From NCBI GenBank assembly GCA_007922195.1, contig ML681996.1, positions 20,603,189 to 20,667,188 of the forward strand: DNA of 64,000 bases, given 5' to 3'. Each line of letters starts with the position of its first letter. Position 1 is the first letter of the stretch. Below are positions 11,938 through 23,617 of the stretch, one piece after another. Source of the stretch: Podocnemis expansa (taxonomy: Eukaryota; Chordata; Testudines; Podocnemididae). The notes under the pieces were generated by a model that was given only the letters and a program-made list of their open reading frames with translations, did not search any database and was not told the DNA's origin. A program made the position numbers and the translations under genes.

Positions 11938-13591
11938 ATTTAGAGCTGTTGTTGGCATTGAGCAAACAGGGCTTATACTCTGAATGTTTTGCCCCAAGCC
12001 CCAAGCTGTAGTAGCCTCTCTGCCTGCATTTATCAAGCTAGAGACAGGGAGACTCAATGCTCTCCCTGTTCAGTTAAGTGCTCATACAGGATTTTCCTGA
12101 ATCCACTGCCTGGATAGACAATTAAAAATGACTTACAAAAAAGACAAAGTGTTGTGTTACCTATTTTGTAAGTCATTGCTATCTACAAATCTGTGTACTG
12201 AGTAAACTTTAACCCTTTCCTACCTAACCTGTCTGAATTTCCATGCAGGATGGCAGAGAAGGCTTTTACCATTTTCAGGAGGGAAGAGTGTCTGTACAGT
12301 TAGCACTAGGGTCCCTCTGTGCTCCCTGGAGTGCAGCAAAAGTGCCACTGTACCTGAAGTCTCTGGGCCCCAATCCTGTTTGTGGTAGTGTTCCTACCAA
12401 TCTCCAGTCTTCCTCATCTCTCCCCACTGTGCATCCCATAGAGTGGCATTAAGATATAATGGTGACATTGTAGTGTTTATGTTGTTTTTAGTGATGTCAG
12501 TAAAAAGTTTACCATGTCAGTTTTAAAAAAAAAATCAACTTCATCTCTTCGTATCAGTAAAAACTAAAATGCAAGGTTGGCAACCCTGGCTTGATATTCC
12601 CTGTGTAAATGGTGGGCTGACCAAGGAATGGGGATACTTTGAGGGAGGGATGGAGAGAAGGGGGGTGGCAATGTAGGGGTGGACTTCCTGGAGGGTGGGG
12701 TAGCTGAAGGAAGGGAGCAGGGTAAAAGGCAAATGGGGGAGGAATGGGAGGGTTTAATTTGGGGTCTCTGGGGGAAGATTGGGAGGTGCATTCACAGAGG
12801 AACCTGATGGAAGGAAAAATTTGGTTATTAGAAAATAGAGCTGTGAGAGGAAACTTGGGAGTTGGGGTACATGTAGGGCTAAAATATATGCCTCCCTATG
12901 TCACACATAGGGGTTGGGGGGAGGAAGTAAATGAGCAGTGAGGGACTGTGGTTACTGGGAGTGAGGGGTTTCATCTACGGTGAGAGGGAAGTAGAAGTAG
13001 CTGGGGGTGGTGGTGACTAGAGTACTGATGGTGGAGGCTAGACCTGATTCAAATGGGGTCTTTTATGGGTGGATGTTTCAGGGTATCCATGGGAGTTGAT
13101 GCAGTGGTCCACACCAGCAGGACTGTACATAGAAAGTTTGGATGACTGGGATTTATCAGGGGGTATAAGGGGAAGATATATGGTATGTAGGCCGGGGGGG
13201 AGGTATGTCACAGGGCCTCTTCTGTGTATCTAAGTAATTTGGAAATGAAATGGAGGCAGGAGTGTTTGGGAGTTTCTGTGGCATCCATTCCTGGGGGGAT
13301 CTAATGAGGGGTGCCAAATGCCCAGTCCAGGGGTTGTTGGGGGGTTCACCAGAATCAGGAGCCTGGCATGGGCTTTGGGTGGCACGTGGCAGCCCCCTCT
13401 GCCTTGCCTTCACCTGGTGGAGCAACTGGGAGGAGGCAAGCTTGGGCTTGTGCAATAGCTGGTGGGGGTAGTCTTGAAGTCTGGTAAGGTGGAAGAAATA
13501 GCGGTAAGAGGTTCAGAAACTGAGTGAAGCTGGAGATGGAGGGGGTTGGGTCCTGTGCCCCAAATCTTTTCCCCATGCAGCAACTCTCCTG
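11938..13591. mobile_element. unclassified insertion X (about 1.65 kb)
   Basis: Insertion into CR1 copy B between GTTCC at 11933-11937 and GTTCC at 14036-14040, excluding the Harbinger MITE at its right edge. It starts ATTTAGAGCTG and ends CAACTCTCCTG. The part at about 12350-12588 resembles 29030-29375: CAGTAAAAAGTTTACCATGT with CAGTAAAAAAAGTTTACTCT, and the shared block CTAAAATGCAAGGTTGGCAA. The rest (12600-13560) is purine- and G-rich with imperfect short repeats. No RT, transposase or gag-like motif was found. A 5-bp TSD would fit an LTR element or some DNA transposons, but the termini are neither TG...CA nor a clear TIR, so I leave the class open. Confidence 0.6.
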
Positions 13592-14032
13592 GGTTATGTC
13601 TACACCAAAAATCTTAGTTCCAACTTCATTAGTCCAAACTAAGTTGTTCAAAAGTTAGTTCAAACTAATTGTGATATTTAGTTCAAAGTAACTTGTAGTT
13701 CAAACTAAAAAAAAAACATTGTTAGTTCGAATTAAAAGTTAGTTTGAACTAAAAAGTCCACACTTAGTTCAAACTAACTGCTACTTCGAACTTATTTAGT
13801 TCGAACTACCATGTCTACAGTGTGCTAGTTCAAACTAAATATACAAATTAGTTCAAACTGAGCAGTTAGGTTGAACTAACAAGCTGAACTGACTAATTTG
13901 AACTAAGCAAAGATTAGTTCAAACTAAAAAAAAAAATACTTTGAACTAGGCAAAGCCTAGTGTAAACAGGGTTCAAACTGGTCCAGATTAAGGCTTCTTA
14001 ATTTGAACTGATTTGCTAGTGCAGACATAACC
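13592..14032. mobile_element. Harbinger-type MITE (441 bp)
   Basis: Begins GGTTATGTCTACACC and ends GTGCAGACATAACC. Exact 3-bp TSD CTG at 13589-13591 and 14033-14035. The interior consists almost entirely of inverted and direct copies of TTAGTTCAAACTAA-like motifs, giving a strongly self-complementary AT-rich sequence without coding capacity. It inserted at the extreme right end of insertion X. Confidence 0.9.
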
Positions 14033-14040
14033 CTGGTTCC

Positions 14041-15290
14041 TCTGCAACTTCCACATTTTCTGTTATTGCTTTTCTGTCTTGGTTGAGTAATAACCCTACA
14101 CTGCCCTTAGTCTTTCTGTTATTTCTAATGTATTTTTTTTTCTTACCTTTTATGCCTTCAGTTAGTTCAATCTCAGTTTGTGCCTTGGCCTTTCTAATTT
14201 TTCCCCTACATAACTGTGTTATTTGTTTATAGTCATCCTTTGTGATTTATCTAGGTTTCCACTTTTTGTAGGCCTTCTCTTCATTCTTTGATGATTGAAA
14301 ATCTGGTTAAGTCAACGTGGTCTCTTGCCATACTTCTTATGCTTTGTGCACCTTGGAATCATGTTTTTGTGCCCTTACTACTGTCTCTTGGAATAACTGC
14401 CAAGTGTCTTCAGTTGTTTTTCCTCTTAGACATGCTTCTGATGGAATCCACCTACCAATTCCATGAGTGTGCTAAAGTCTGCTTTCTTGAAATCCATTGC
14501 CTCTATTTTGGTGTTCTCTCTCCTTCCAGTCCTTAGAATCATGAACTCTACAATTTCATGATCACTTTCACTAAGTTACCTTCCGCTTTCAAATCCTCAG
14601 CTAGTTCCTCTCTGTTTGTCAAAATCAAGTCGAGAATGGCCTCTCCCCTAGTAGCTTTCTCAATCTTTTGAAATGAAAAATTGTATCCAATACATTCCAA
14701 GAACTTGTTGGATAATCTGTGCCTTGCAGTGCTATTTTCCCAATAGGTGTCTGGGTAGTTGAAATCCCTCATCACCACCAAGTCCTGTGCTTTGTATGGT
14801 TTTGCTATTTTTTTTTTCTTTTTTAAAAGCCTCATCCACCACCTCTTCCTAGTTAGGTGTCCTGTAGTAGACTCCTACCATGACTTTGCCCTTCTTTTTA
14901 ATTCCTTTTATTTTTACCCAGAGACTTTCAACATGTCTGTCTCCTATTTCCATCCCCATCTCAGTTCAGGTATACACATTTTTAATATACAAGGCACCAC
15001 CACTTCCTTTTTTTCCCTGCCTATCCTTCCTATGCAAGCTATACTCTACAATGTAAATATTCCAGTTGTGTATTATCCCACCAAATCTCTGTGATGCTAT
15101 CTATGTCATAGTTGTGTATAACTACTAGTATTTTGAGTTCTTTATCCTTATTCCATATACTTCTTGCATTAATATATAAGCATTTATGATACTGATTTGA
15201 TATCCCGCCCCCCAGCTGTGACTAGTCTTCCTTTTATCCCTGATGTTACATCCCAGGTTTCCCCCAAGTTCTGACCCTTCCTCCAGTGGG
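14041..15290 (-). pseudogene. CR1 ORF2 endonuclease and linker remnant (copy B)
   Basis: N-terminal apurinic-like endonuclease of CR1 ORF2, which nicks the target for RT priming. On the minus strand, from about 15190 downward, are an LNARSIWNK-like start, then DSITEIWWD (the TETWW catalytic region) and [15 protein letters not shown] (the GDFN motif, here with G changed to R) at about 14735-14775. The block [20 protein letters not shown] follows at about 14600-14660, and then a frameshift at the SDHE motif. The linker [20 protein letters not shown] is readable at about 14050-14120, right up to the insertion breakpoint. Multiple stops. Confidence 0.88.
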
Positions 15291-16329
15291 CTTTGGTGTG
15301 TGTACTAAATGATGTCACTCAAAAATGTAGTATTCTTTTAGAAATAGAGGCATTTAGCACACTGACCAACAGGCTTAATGATACCCCTTGTAATTAAAAA
15401 TTTCAGAAAAATATAATTTTGCAATTTATTCACGTTGAGAAACACTTTTCCTCATGTGATCTTTCAGACCTTTTATCTGAGCAAAATGTGTCCAATACTT
15501 TCTTATATTCTATGAAGAAACTTATTGTACCTATCCTGTATGAAGTCTGTACTGATTTACTTTATGATCCATACATTTTTTCATTAATGAAATTTTCCAA
15601 GTGTTTAGGATTGCCTGATAGGAACAATGCATGTCTCCAAATGGTTGAATTATACTAATAGTTCTAGTAATGACTAACTATAACAGAAGCTGTAAAACAT
15701 AAAAGGTTATACCTGACTGGTGTTTAACTGCCTCCACTTAAGAATAATAGTCAGCTTGAAAAGCCAATCAACAATCAATACAATTAATAATTCACTTCAC
15801 AGAGTTTTGTAATGACCAGTTAACTGGAGCAGATAAACAGACACATATAAGCTGATATTTTCAGTGGCTAAAAAACATGAGACTCTCTTGCAATAAAACT
15901 CATAACTGCACAATTATATAAATACATGTGACAATGCACATTATATACTACAAAGGGAGCATCAGTAGAAACTGCAGTAAAGTTAAGGTATATTCAGTTT
16001 TTATATACCACAAGATTAATTTCCATCTACTTCACAATATACTGATGGAATTTAGTCTTCACCTTTTACACAATCACTTTTCAGAATTCTGATACGCCTT
16101 GTTTTCAGATACAATTTTTTTCCAGCAGAAAAAATTAAACATCTTCTAAACATAACCCTCTGACTGTCGTATTTATTTCCCTACACTTAGGTAAATATAC
16201 ATAGGAGCCACAAATTCAAAATGAAATTCAACCTCATACCTTGGAGACAGGCAGTTCTGAAAATCTTATAATGTGTATACTTTATACATGCTATGACCAT
16301 TTTGTTTGATCATAGCTGAAGATTGACCA
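15291..16329. other. no recognised feature
   Basis: About 1 kb AT-rich sequence downstream of the CR1 5' truncation point. No supported gene or transposon end. Confidence 0.45.
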
Positions 16330-16905
16330 GAGGTTTTCACTGAACAGTCCCCAGTGATAGCTACATCTTTTTGTTTTTGATTAAATTGGAGCTTGGCATT
16401 TGTTAACACTGAATTTCATCTGCCATCATAGTAGCCACCAACCTTTATTAGTGTTGTCTGAATCATCTCACAACTGTCTTTAGACTTGCCTAACTTAAAT
16501 GATTTTGTGCCATCAACAAATATTGCCACTTAGCTCTTCACCTCCTTTTCAAGATCATTAGTGAATCTATTAAACAAAAGCAGTCCTTGTGCAGAACCTT
16601 GGGCATCCTGTTGTTTTTTCTCATGCTGAAGTTGATCATTTATTCCTAGTCTTTGTTTTCTATCTCTTAGCTAGTTTCTAATCCATTACAGTATTTTAAC
16701 TCTCAGCCATAACTACTTAATTTCCTTAAAAGCCTTTTGTGAAGGACTTTACAGGGGCCATAGAGGTTTGTCCCTCTTTGTCCTCGAGTTAATCTGAGAG
16801 GTGGGTTATAATTCAATTTGAATGATGGTTTCTACCCATTTTACCCAGAGATAAAGTGAAACTTACTGGTTTTATGGCCAGGTTCATCATGGTGGCCTCT
16901 TTAAA
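16330..16905 (-). mobile_element. L3/CR1-like RT fragment, strongly decayed
   Basis: Minus-strand translation shows an RT core in pieces. LLFNIFTNDLEKEVKS-like text corresponds to the FNIFINDL motif (about 16530-16600), followed by VDGTKSFKLG where FADDTK is expected. So the first catalytic Asp remains but the second is Gly. Stops and frameshifts are frequent. Divergence is clearly higher than in the CR1 copies A-E, which suggests an older family. Confidence 0.75.
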
Positions 16906-18520
16906 AAGAGATACAACCCTCTTTTAGTTTTACATTTTGTTCATTATATATGTAATTAAAGGCTTCTGGGTCACAAAGGTAAACAGACTGCTGCAGTTAA
17001 GGAGACAAGGGACATGGGTCTGAACAGTACCTGGAAACTTAACACAAGAGAAGAAGGGCTAGATAAAAAGTAAGCAGAAAAAATATTCAAAACTTCAGAA
17101 AATAGGTATTTATAACATTTTCCTATTTTCTCTGTTTGTTCAGGCCCAGGGCACATGTCTGGGGAGGCTTATCATATAATATCAGTTCTAGACTAGTTTT
17201 TGGTAGTCCTGGCATAGGAATCAAGATCTTGACTCAGGGACTACGTTTCATAGTGGAAGGATGTCATATAGGATCCACAAAACTGATCTCTAAAAGGATT
17301 ATTGAACTGAAAACTCTAAATTTTAAGGTACCAGTACTCAGTGACAATAAGCCGTGAGAAGTAGATTTTTGGCTGTTGGTGTTCTGCTTTGGTGCTCTCA
17401 GTTCAATCAAAGTATCTGCTAATATATTGCTGTAACCTGAAGTACACTAGTCTGGGGGTTTAGGTGATGCTCAGTTGGTTTTTCTCTTGGCACCTCTCAG
17501 AAAATAATGGGCAACATCCCCTACCCCTTTGTTTGCCTCACCCTTTCTTAAAGCACCATATTGCTAGGATGAACTCCAAAGAGGTGGAGGAGGATGCGGT
17601 TGCCTTTAGAACATTTCAATTTCTGTCCTTGCATACATCAGAATATTTTATAGAGAGGAACAAATACTTACTTTTCTCCACAATGGTTTGATTTCATAGT
17701 TTTTCCAGCATCAATTAACTAGCAAGAGAGAGCTCAGCTCCAAATCTGACAGTTGACAAGACAGCAGCTTTCCTGCCTTTCACTACATTCTACTGTCCCT
17801 AAACTGCTGGGCCAGCAAGAAATTTGGCTTTGCAACACTAATGTTAATGAAAGAAGGCTCTCCTGGAAATTGAACAGTGTTGGGTGACTCATTGTTGAGC
17901 TGCTATTTCTCCTTTACTAGAGATGATCATCTCAGATCCACTTTGCCAGACTTGAATATGCTATACATATAACCTGGCAACTTCGAGCTAGTGAGCTATT
18001 TCTATGCTTACATGTTGTGTGTTTACATGCCATCATATGGCTAACATATTTACATGATTAGAAACATTGTTTTTCATCACTGGTATTTGTAGCCATTTTT
18101 ATTACTGTAGAAATAAAGAGAAGCAAAGAATTAAAAGGATGAATAATCATTGTAAGATAAGGGATATAAGTCAACCATAAAGTAAGCACCATGCTTTAAG
18201 AAAGCTATTAATACATCCATATTTACATGCTGAGCAGATTTTTCAACAATAAAGCTCCTTGCTACCTTATTAAATCAGGTTGCAGAAAGCAACATATAGC
18301 TACTGTAATGCTTTCTTTTTTTGTCCATTTTAATGTAACAGAAAAATCAAACTTTGGGAAAACCATTGAGCAACCTTTTATTTATAACTTTACAGCATCT
18401 TCTAGGGTATATTTCTACATTCCTGTCTTTTCCTTTATAAATGTAATTTAAACCTTTAGATACATAGGGACCATTCCTGTGAGATTCTTGTCACAAACAA
18501 TTGAACAAAAGAAGTCAATA
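16906..18520. other. no recognised feature
   Basis: About 1.6 kb AT-rich sequence, short ORFs only, none with a recognisable domain. Confidence 0.45.
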
Positions 18521-18662
18521 CAATTATCCCCATTTTCCAGATGGAGAAACCCAGGCATACACAGTGAAATGACCTGCCCAAGGTCATCTAATAAGTCAGT
18601 GATAAAGTCAGATTTGAAACCAAGGTGCCCACTGCTCTATATATTGGTCTGTACTGCCTCCC
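18521..18662 (-). mobile_element. MIR-type SINE fragment
   Basis: Reads as the reverse of a MIR/CORE-SINE core and flank: ATTATCCCCATTTTCCAGAT, then AATGACCTGCCCAAGGTCAT, then GATTTGAAACC and TGTACTGCCTCC. The tRNA-derived head is only partly present. Confidence 0.85.
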
Positions 18663-18763
18663 ATAATGAAGGATTAGTTTAAAACATGTTTGCAATGAGT
18701 CATGTTTGTTTGGATTTGAAAGAATAACAAGATTTTGATTTTTAAAAAGTTCTTAGCCTAGTG

Positions 18764-19084
18764 CAGTGTTTCTCAACCTTTAGTGGACCAGGTAACACCT
18801 AAAGCTATTAATTACTTTATGCGGAATATGTGATGAAAACATTCTCAAAAAAGCTGGTAACAGTGGCAGGAGATAAATGCCCCAGTCACAGCAGAGTCTC
18901 CATATGTGTGTCAGCATCTGCTACCACGAACCTGGAAGCTTTTCTGCAGCTGGAGGATTAAATTGTCCTTCCTTTTCTCCACTAATCCCTACCCCCATGG
19001 GAAGGGGTCAGAGTGGGTCATGGAACACCTTCACTATGTCCGAGAAAGACCTGTGTTCCATGAAAAACCGGTTGAGAAACACTG
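18764..19084. mobile_element. hAT-type MITE (321 bp)
   Basis: Terminal inverted repeats CAGTGTTTCTCAACC (left) and GGTTGAGAAACACTG (right) are perfect over 15 bp. The 8-bp TSD is GCCTAGTG at 18756-18763 and ACCTAGTG at 19085-19092 (7 of 8). Both the TIR sequence and TSD length are typical of hAT/Charlie-like elements. The interior has no transposase. Confidence 0.93.
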
Positions 19085-19092
19085 ACCTAGTG

Positions 19093-19714
19093 AATTATAT
19101 TTTCTTTGAGTTAAAAGATAAATTATTTTTTTTAAACATTGTTAATTTTCACTGTCTTTGGAAAGTGTTAAACAACAGGCATTTGTATCCATTCTCCCTT
19201 TCCCCCTGTGTGCTTATTATTCACACATGGAATGTATGACAAGCCAAAAAAGCTAGGTCAAAATCCAAGTTGTTAAAAATCTCAAATGAAAAACTTCCTT
19301 CTGAATATGGTTTCTGCAAATACCCCCCTAACTCATTGAAAGTCATTTTTACAAATTACTTTACAAATCATAACCCCGGATGACATTCAATTATTATTAG
19401 ATCATTTTATCAGAAGTAGTTTGAGGACTGAAGTGGTTTGAACCCTCTGACATTCATTACAACCACAGCGTTGTTTATAAAGATAAGAACTGAAAGTATC
19501 AGTGGCAAAGACCTGCTTTCAGAAACAATATAAATTCTGTAATGAATGAACAAAGTGCAAGTAGGCATGATTTCTTCAGAGAAGAAACACATATGCTTTA
19601 AAGACAAGAATAGAGCTAATGCTATAAGCTTGGAGAAACCTTGGAAGGCATGGTTTTTAGTGGCTAGCATAGAGAACTAGGAGTTAGAAACGTTGAGCTT
19701 TGTTAATAAGCTAG
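19093..19714. other. no recognised feature
   Basis: About 620 bp. A minus-strand 86-codon ORF (19410-19670) shows no recognisable domain and sits in AT-rich DNA. I do not call it. Confidence 0.45.
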
Positions 19715-19860
19715 CTTTTGGTCTTAGGCCACTTAATTAGGCCCTAATTGAGCAAAGCAGTTAAGTTTGATCACATACTTACATGAACTGCTGAATTATG
19801 GCTTTAATCCTTGTGCCTCCATTTCCCCATCTGTAAAATTAGGACACTAATTATATTTGG
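19715..19860 (+). mobile_element. MIR-type SINE 3' fragment
   Basis: GTGCCTCCATTTCCCCATCT followed by GTAAAATTAGGACACTAATT is the conserved MIR central/3' block. Upstream match is weaker and the left boundary is approximate. Confidence 0.7.
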
Positions 19861-20352
19861 GAAAAAAAAACTTTGGAATTTTTACGTGATCTCTTGGGGC
19901 ACTTTCTTCTCTACGCAGACCTACTTGCATTTACTCTCTTTTTCTTTTTTCTGCTGGTACCAATTTCTGGCTGCATGATTCTTATCCCCATCATATACTT
20001 CCTCCATCTGAGATATTTAAGAGACTGCTAACTAAGTGAGGAATCTTCTGCAAAGTTAGGCCAACGTTTAACAGATAACTCGTGTTGGGTTTTACAATGG
20101 GGCCTGATAAAGTTGTCAAGTTAATAAGAGTTTAGATTTTGACAAATTGTCAAATTCTGATTAAAAAAAAAATTCAAAATTCTCCCATAGAGCTGCTGTG
20201 TTTGTGATTCCCATGAGTTGACGGCACTTTTGTGATATAATTTAAGATTCCATTTATAATTAACTTATAAAGAGTTTGAGTCCCTATGGTTCATTATAAC
20301 CAAAGCTATCACTATCTAAACACTTTCTACTGATGTTTTCGTAGTCACAAAG
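19861..20352. other. no recognised feature
   Basis: About 490 bp AT-rich sequence between a MIR fragment and a hAT MITE. The last 8 bp (20345-20352) are the MITE's target-site copy. Confidence 0.5.
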
Positions 20353-20527
20353 CAATGTTCCCTCTAAGGTGATGATGCGGCTGAGCAACTTATGGATGTA
20401 GGTGAGCAAGTTATGGCTGTCACTGAGCAAATTCCCCAACCTATATGGGTCCTTCCCCCCTGCCTGCTGGCCCCCAAAGCATATCCATAACTTGCTTAGC
20501 TGCATCATCAGCTTAGAGGGAACACTG
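20353..20527. mobile_element. hAT-type MITE (175 bp)
   Basis: TIRs are CAATGTTCCCTCTAAG (left) and CTTAGAGGGAACACTG (right), extended inward by GTGATGATGC / GCATCATCAG. Perfect 8-bp TSD TCACAAAG at 20345-20352 and 20528-20535. No coding capacity. Arms include AGCAAGTTATGG and CCATAACTTGC, so much of it can fold. Confidence 0.96.
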
Positions 20528-20535
20528 TCACAAAG

Positions 20536-21068
20536 TATTTTAATATGATGCATATGTATTTAATTACATCATGAATACAATTTCTGTAGCTGATATATCA
20601 TATATATTATATATTTCTCACTCGGAATTAAACTCCTAACCGGATTTCTTATAAATCATATTTTTAACAGAATGTATCATATGTACTGTGGTCTGAGTGA
20701 AATCATTTTGTATTTAAAAATCAGATAAGTGGTATGAGTGTCTGCAAACATCCTCAAAAAGGGATTGAAAAGCCTACATAAATTTTTGTCTATATGTTGA
20801 CCACAGATTATAAGGGTTCTTTGCTCAATGGAGAGGAGGAATTTAATTTGCAAGACTGATCAATCTATCTCTGGACAATCAGAGTTAATCTCTTCACTGA
20901 ACCTTTAGATGTCTTTATACAGTTAAATAAAATGAAATTTAGCAATTAATACAGTGGAGTAGGTAATAGAAGTCCATAACATTATATATTTCTTATAAGG
21001 AGAACCAGAAAGTCTTTCTGAATTAATCAAACGAATGAACAAATTATTATAGATAACTAAAGACACCT
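20536..21068. other. no recognised feature
   Basis: About 530 bp AT-rich sequence; nothing supported. Confidence 0.5.
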
Positions 21069-22252
21069 GGGGTATGTCCACACACACTTCTTATTTTGAA
21101 ACAACAGGGGTTGTTTTGAAATAAGAAGTGCCATGGCCACACAACGCATGGCAGTTTCGAAACAAGCAAACCACTTGTTTCAAAATGGCTGCTGTTGTTT
21201 CGAAATGGCTTAAACCTCATTTTGTTTCGAAAAAGGGTTGTTTTGAAACCAGTGGTTTCAAAACAGCCCTGTGCAGATATTTTGTTTCGGAACAAAGTGT
21301 TCTGAAAAAACACGTGACCTCCCTCCCAGGGTGCTAAGCACCCTGGGAGGAAGGGCTGCCCCCTCAGCACCCTCACCAGGGTGCTGAGGGGTGTCCGCGG
21401 GGGGGGCGCGGGGCTGCACCTCACTCCGTTGGTGCCTGCAGTCCCCTGCAGGCACCCGCCAGGAGAGGCGCAGCAGCACGCCTCATCCCAGGGGCTTTAA
21501 AGCCCCGGCTGCCCCAAACCTGGCGGCATGGCCCCGGCACACGGCTGGAGCCTGCTGCTGCCGGGGCCAGAGTGAGCGCTGGTGCCCGGGATTCCCTGGT
21601 GACCCGGGAATCCCCCATGCCCCCGCTTCTGGCCACACCCCTGGAATCCCTGCTGCCCCCCGGCAGGAGCGGGGAGCGCCGGGGATTCCGGGGGTGTGTC
21701 TGGGAGCGGGGGCGCGGGGGATTCCAGTGGCGTGGCCGGGAGCCGGGGTGCAGGGGATTCCGGGGGTGCTGGGGATTCCTGGGGGCCGGCGTTCACTTCC
21801 CCCCGGCAGCAGCGGGCTCCAGCCGCGCCCCGAGGAGCACCGCCAGGTTTGGGGGCAGCCGGGACTTTAAAGCACCTGGGGTGAAGTGCTTGGGGAGGGG
21901 ACTGTAGGCACCCTCCAGGTGAGGCACGGGGCTGCGCCTCACTCCGCCGGTCCCCCGCAGGCACCGACCGAGTGAGGCGGAGCCCCGCGCCTCACTCCGC
22001 CGGTGCCTGCAGCCCTCTGCAGGCACCCGTGGGGTGCAGTGCCCCTCTGCGCTGCACCCTGTGAGTGCCTGCAGTCCCCTCCGCAAGCAAAATAGCTGGT
22101 CCACACTGCAGACCTGCTATTTCGCTCCCTTATTTTGAGGACAAAGTTTTTGTCCTTCGAAATAAGGTGTTTCAAAATAACATGTTATTTTGAAACAGCT
22201 TGTTTCAAAACGTCTTGTTTCGAAACAAGCCTGCCCTGTGTGAATACAGCCG
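21069..22252. mobile_element. long palindromic GC-rich DNA transposon, Harbinger-like (about 1.18 kb)
   Basis: Left end GGGGTATGTCCACACAC; right end GTGTGAATACAGCC, its degenerate complement. Both subterminal regions (about 21090-21300 and 22120-22240) carry many TTTCGAAA/TTGTTTCGAAACAAG motifs in opposing orientation. The centre (21310-22100) is very GC-rich and contains several short near-perfect palindromes, e.g. CCTCCCAGGGTGCTAAG and its complement at 21326-21355. ORFs up to 159 codons on both strands there are Pro/Gly/Ala-rich by-products of composition. No clear TSD, so the superfamily call rests on termini only. Confidence 0.65.
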
Positions 22253-23342
22253 TGGAGATATGAGGCTGCAAGCAATCAGATGCTTATAAGACCTCTAAAG
22301 TAACTGCTTCTAGTGGTTTGCTTTGGCATGGATTTAAAAAAAATATATACTTTTCAACCAAATCATTGTTGTCTGCATTATTTTATCAACATTGGATGGG
22401 GAGAATTTTTTTCTATTACTTATCTGACTACTGAACACCAGGATATATTTTAATCAAGTTATCAATACTTGAAATAATTGACTAAAAGGAATTTAATGTG
22501 TAGATGGAGTATTTGGGGTCTGCTTCTTGCATGCAAATAGATTACTTAAACCATAAATAAAATCTGATTAATAGAACCTGAAAATGCCTTATAGAGGAAG
22601 CATACTATAAGATCTCCTGCTTGCAGAAAGAAATCTTGAGAGGGCAAATGCTAGGTCACCCCTTGTTCATTTTAGTTCACTGATACTGACATGTTCTACA
22701 ACATGTGGATATGCTTTGTTTCACTACCTGTGTAGCATTTGGATCAATGTTTTTCCTGGTCGACAAAGGCCGGTGGGGAAGTATTGGGCTTGTTGATGTT
22801 GTGGATAATCAAATTTTTGTTTTTGAAATTATGGCCTGAGTGCCAAGAACTTTCAATAGGTTCTCATTTAATAAACAATAATGCACACATACATGAATAG
22901 AACATATAAATAAAAATGATTTCTATTATAAACACTTCATGAAAATTCAAAAGGAAGTGACAGTTTTGATCTCATTTATACTGCTGTAAGTCTAGAATGA
23001 CTCTGTTAAACACAGTATGGTAGTTCCATTTGAAGACTGTGAGGCACTAACTCTTGATTTGGGGCAATCATTGTAGTTTCAGTGGTCCTGACCTCTGAAG
23101 TAGACATAAGGACATTCAAGGAGCTAACTTAGATGTTAAGATCAGAGTCCTGGATCAATGAAAGAACATGGGCTTTGAAATGTTTAACTTTTAGGCACCA
23201 ATAAAGTCATTGGAACAATAATAGGATACATGGAACCTGAGTTAGGGACTCAGATTCCCTGTCCAATGAATATGGAGAAATAAGCGTCTACAGATAGGAT
23301 GCACAGAAATCAGCACTCAAGGAGTGTTTTGTTCCTATGCTA
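22253..23342. other. no recognised feature
   Basis: About 1.1 kb AT-rich sequence; no supported gene or transposon end. Confidence 0.45.
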
Positions 23343-23617
23343 GGATAAATGACCTACAGCATGGCCACAACTGGCCCAGGCCAGCTGATTTAAGTGTCTC
23401 AGCACTTGGGCTGCAGGGCTATAACATGCTGTATAGGTGTTTTGGCCTGGCTTGAGCCCAGACTCTGGAAATCTGCCTCATGAAGTCTTAGAGCTGAGGC
23501 TCCAGCCTGAGCCCAGACATTACACAGCAATTTTACAGCCCTAGTGTCTGAGATCTGTGAGCTCAAATCAGCTGACCTGGCTGTCCACAGTTGTTTAATT
23601 GCTATGCAGACATACCC
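23343..23617. mobile_element. palindromic Harbinger-like MITE, left end decayed
   Basis: Right end GCTATGCAGACATACCC is Harbinger-like. The left end GGATAAATGACCTACAGCA is a decayed counterpart. Internal arms pair across the element: CAGCTGATTTAAG / CAAATCAGCTG, GCAGGGCTATAA / TTTTACAGCCCTAG and GGCTTGAGCCCAGACTC / CTCCAGCCTGAGCCC. Non-coding. TSD not preserved. Confidence 0.7.

Larger units (their letters stand above)
9447..15290 (-). mobile_element. CR1 LINE copy B with nested insertions
   Basis: One minus-strand CR1 of about 2.9 kb net, split into three pieces. The extreme 3' tail is 9447-9461. RT and 3' UTR are 10255-11937. Endonuclease and linker are about 14041-15290. A Harbinger element (9462-10254) interrupts the tail at ATA. 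A compound insertion (11938-14035) interrupts ORF2 and is flanked by GTTCC on both sides. Rejoining the flanks restores continuous CR1 order in both places: tail ATAGAATCAT then AGACACTGG, and coding text around GAGGAAC then TAAATGATTTC. The 5' end lies near 15290, so ORF1 and the 5' UTR are missing. Confidence 0.93.

Noticed and set aside
20440..20527. Possible microRNA precursor in the 175-bp MITE
   Set aside because: Structure alone is not evidence of processing; reported only as a testable idea.
21391..21964. Overlapping ORFs of 111-159 codons on both strands, Pro/Gly/Ala/Arg-rich
   Set aside because: They lie in the GC-rich core of a palindromic transposon, overlap in several frames and have no domain or splice context.
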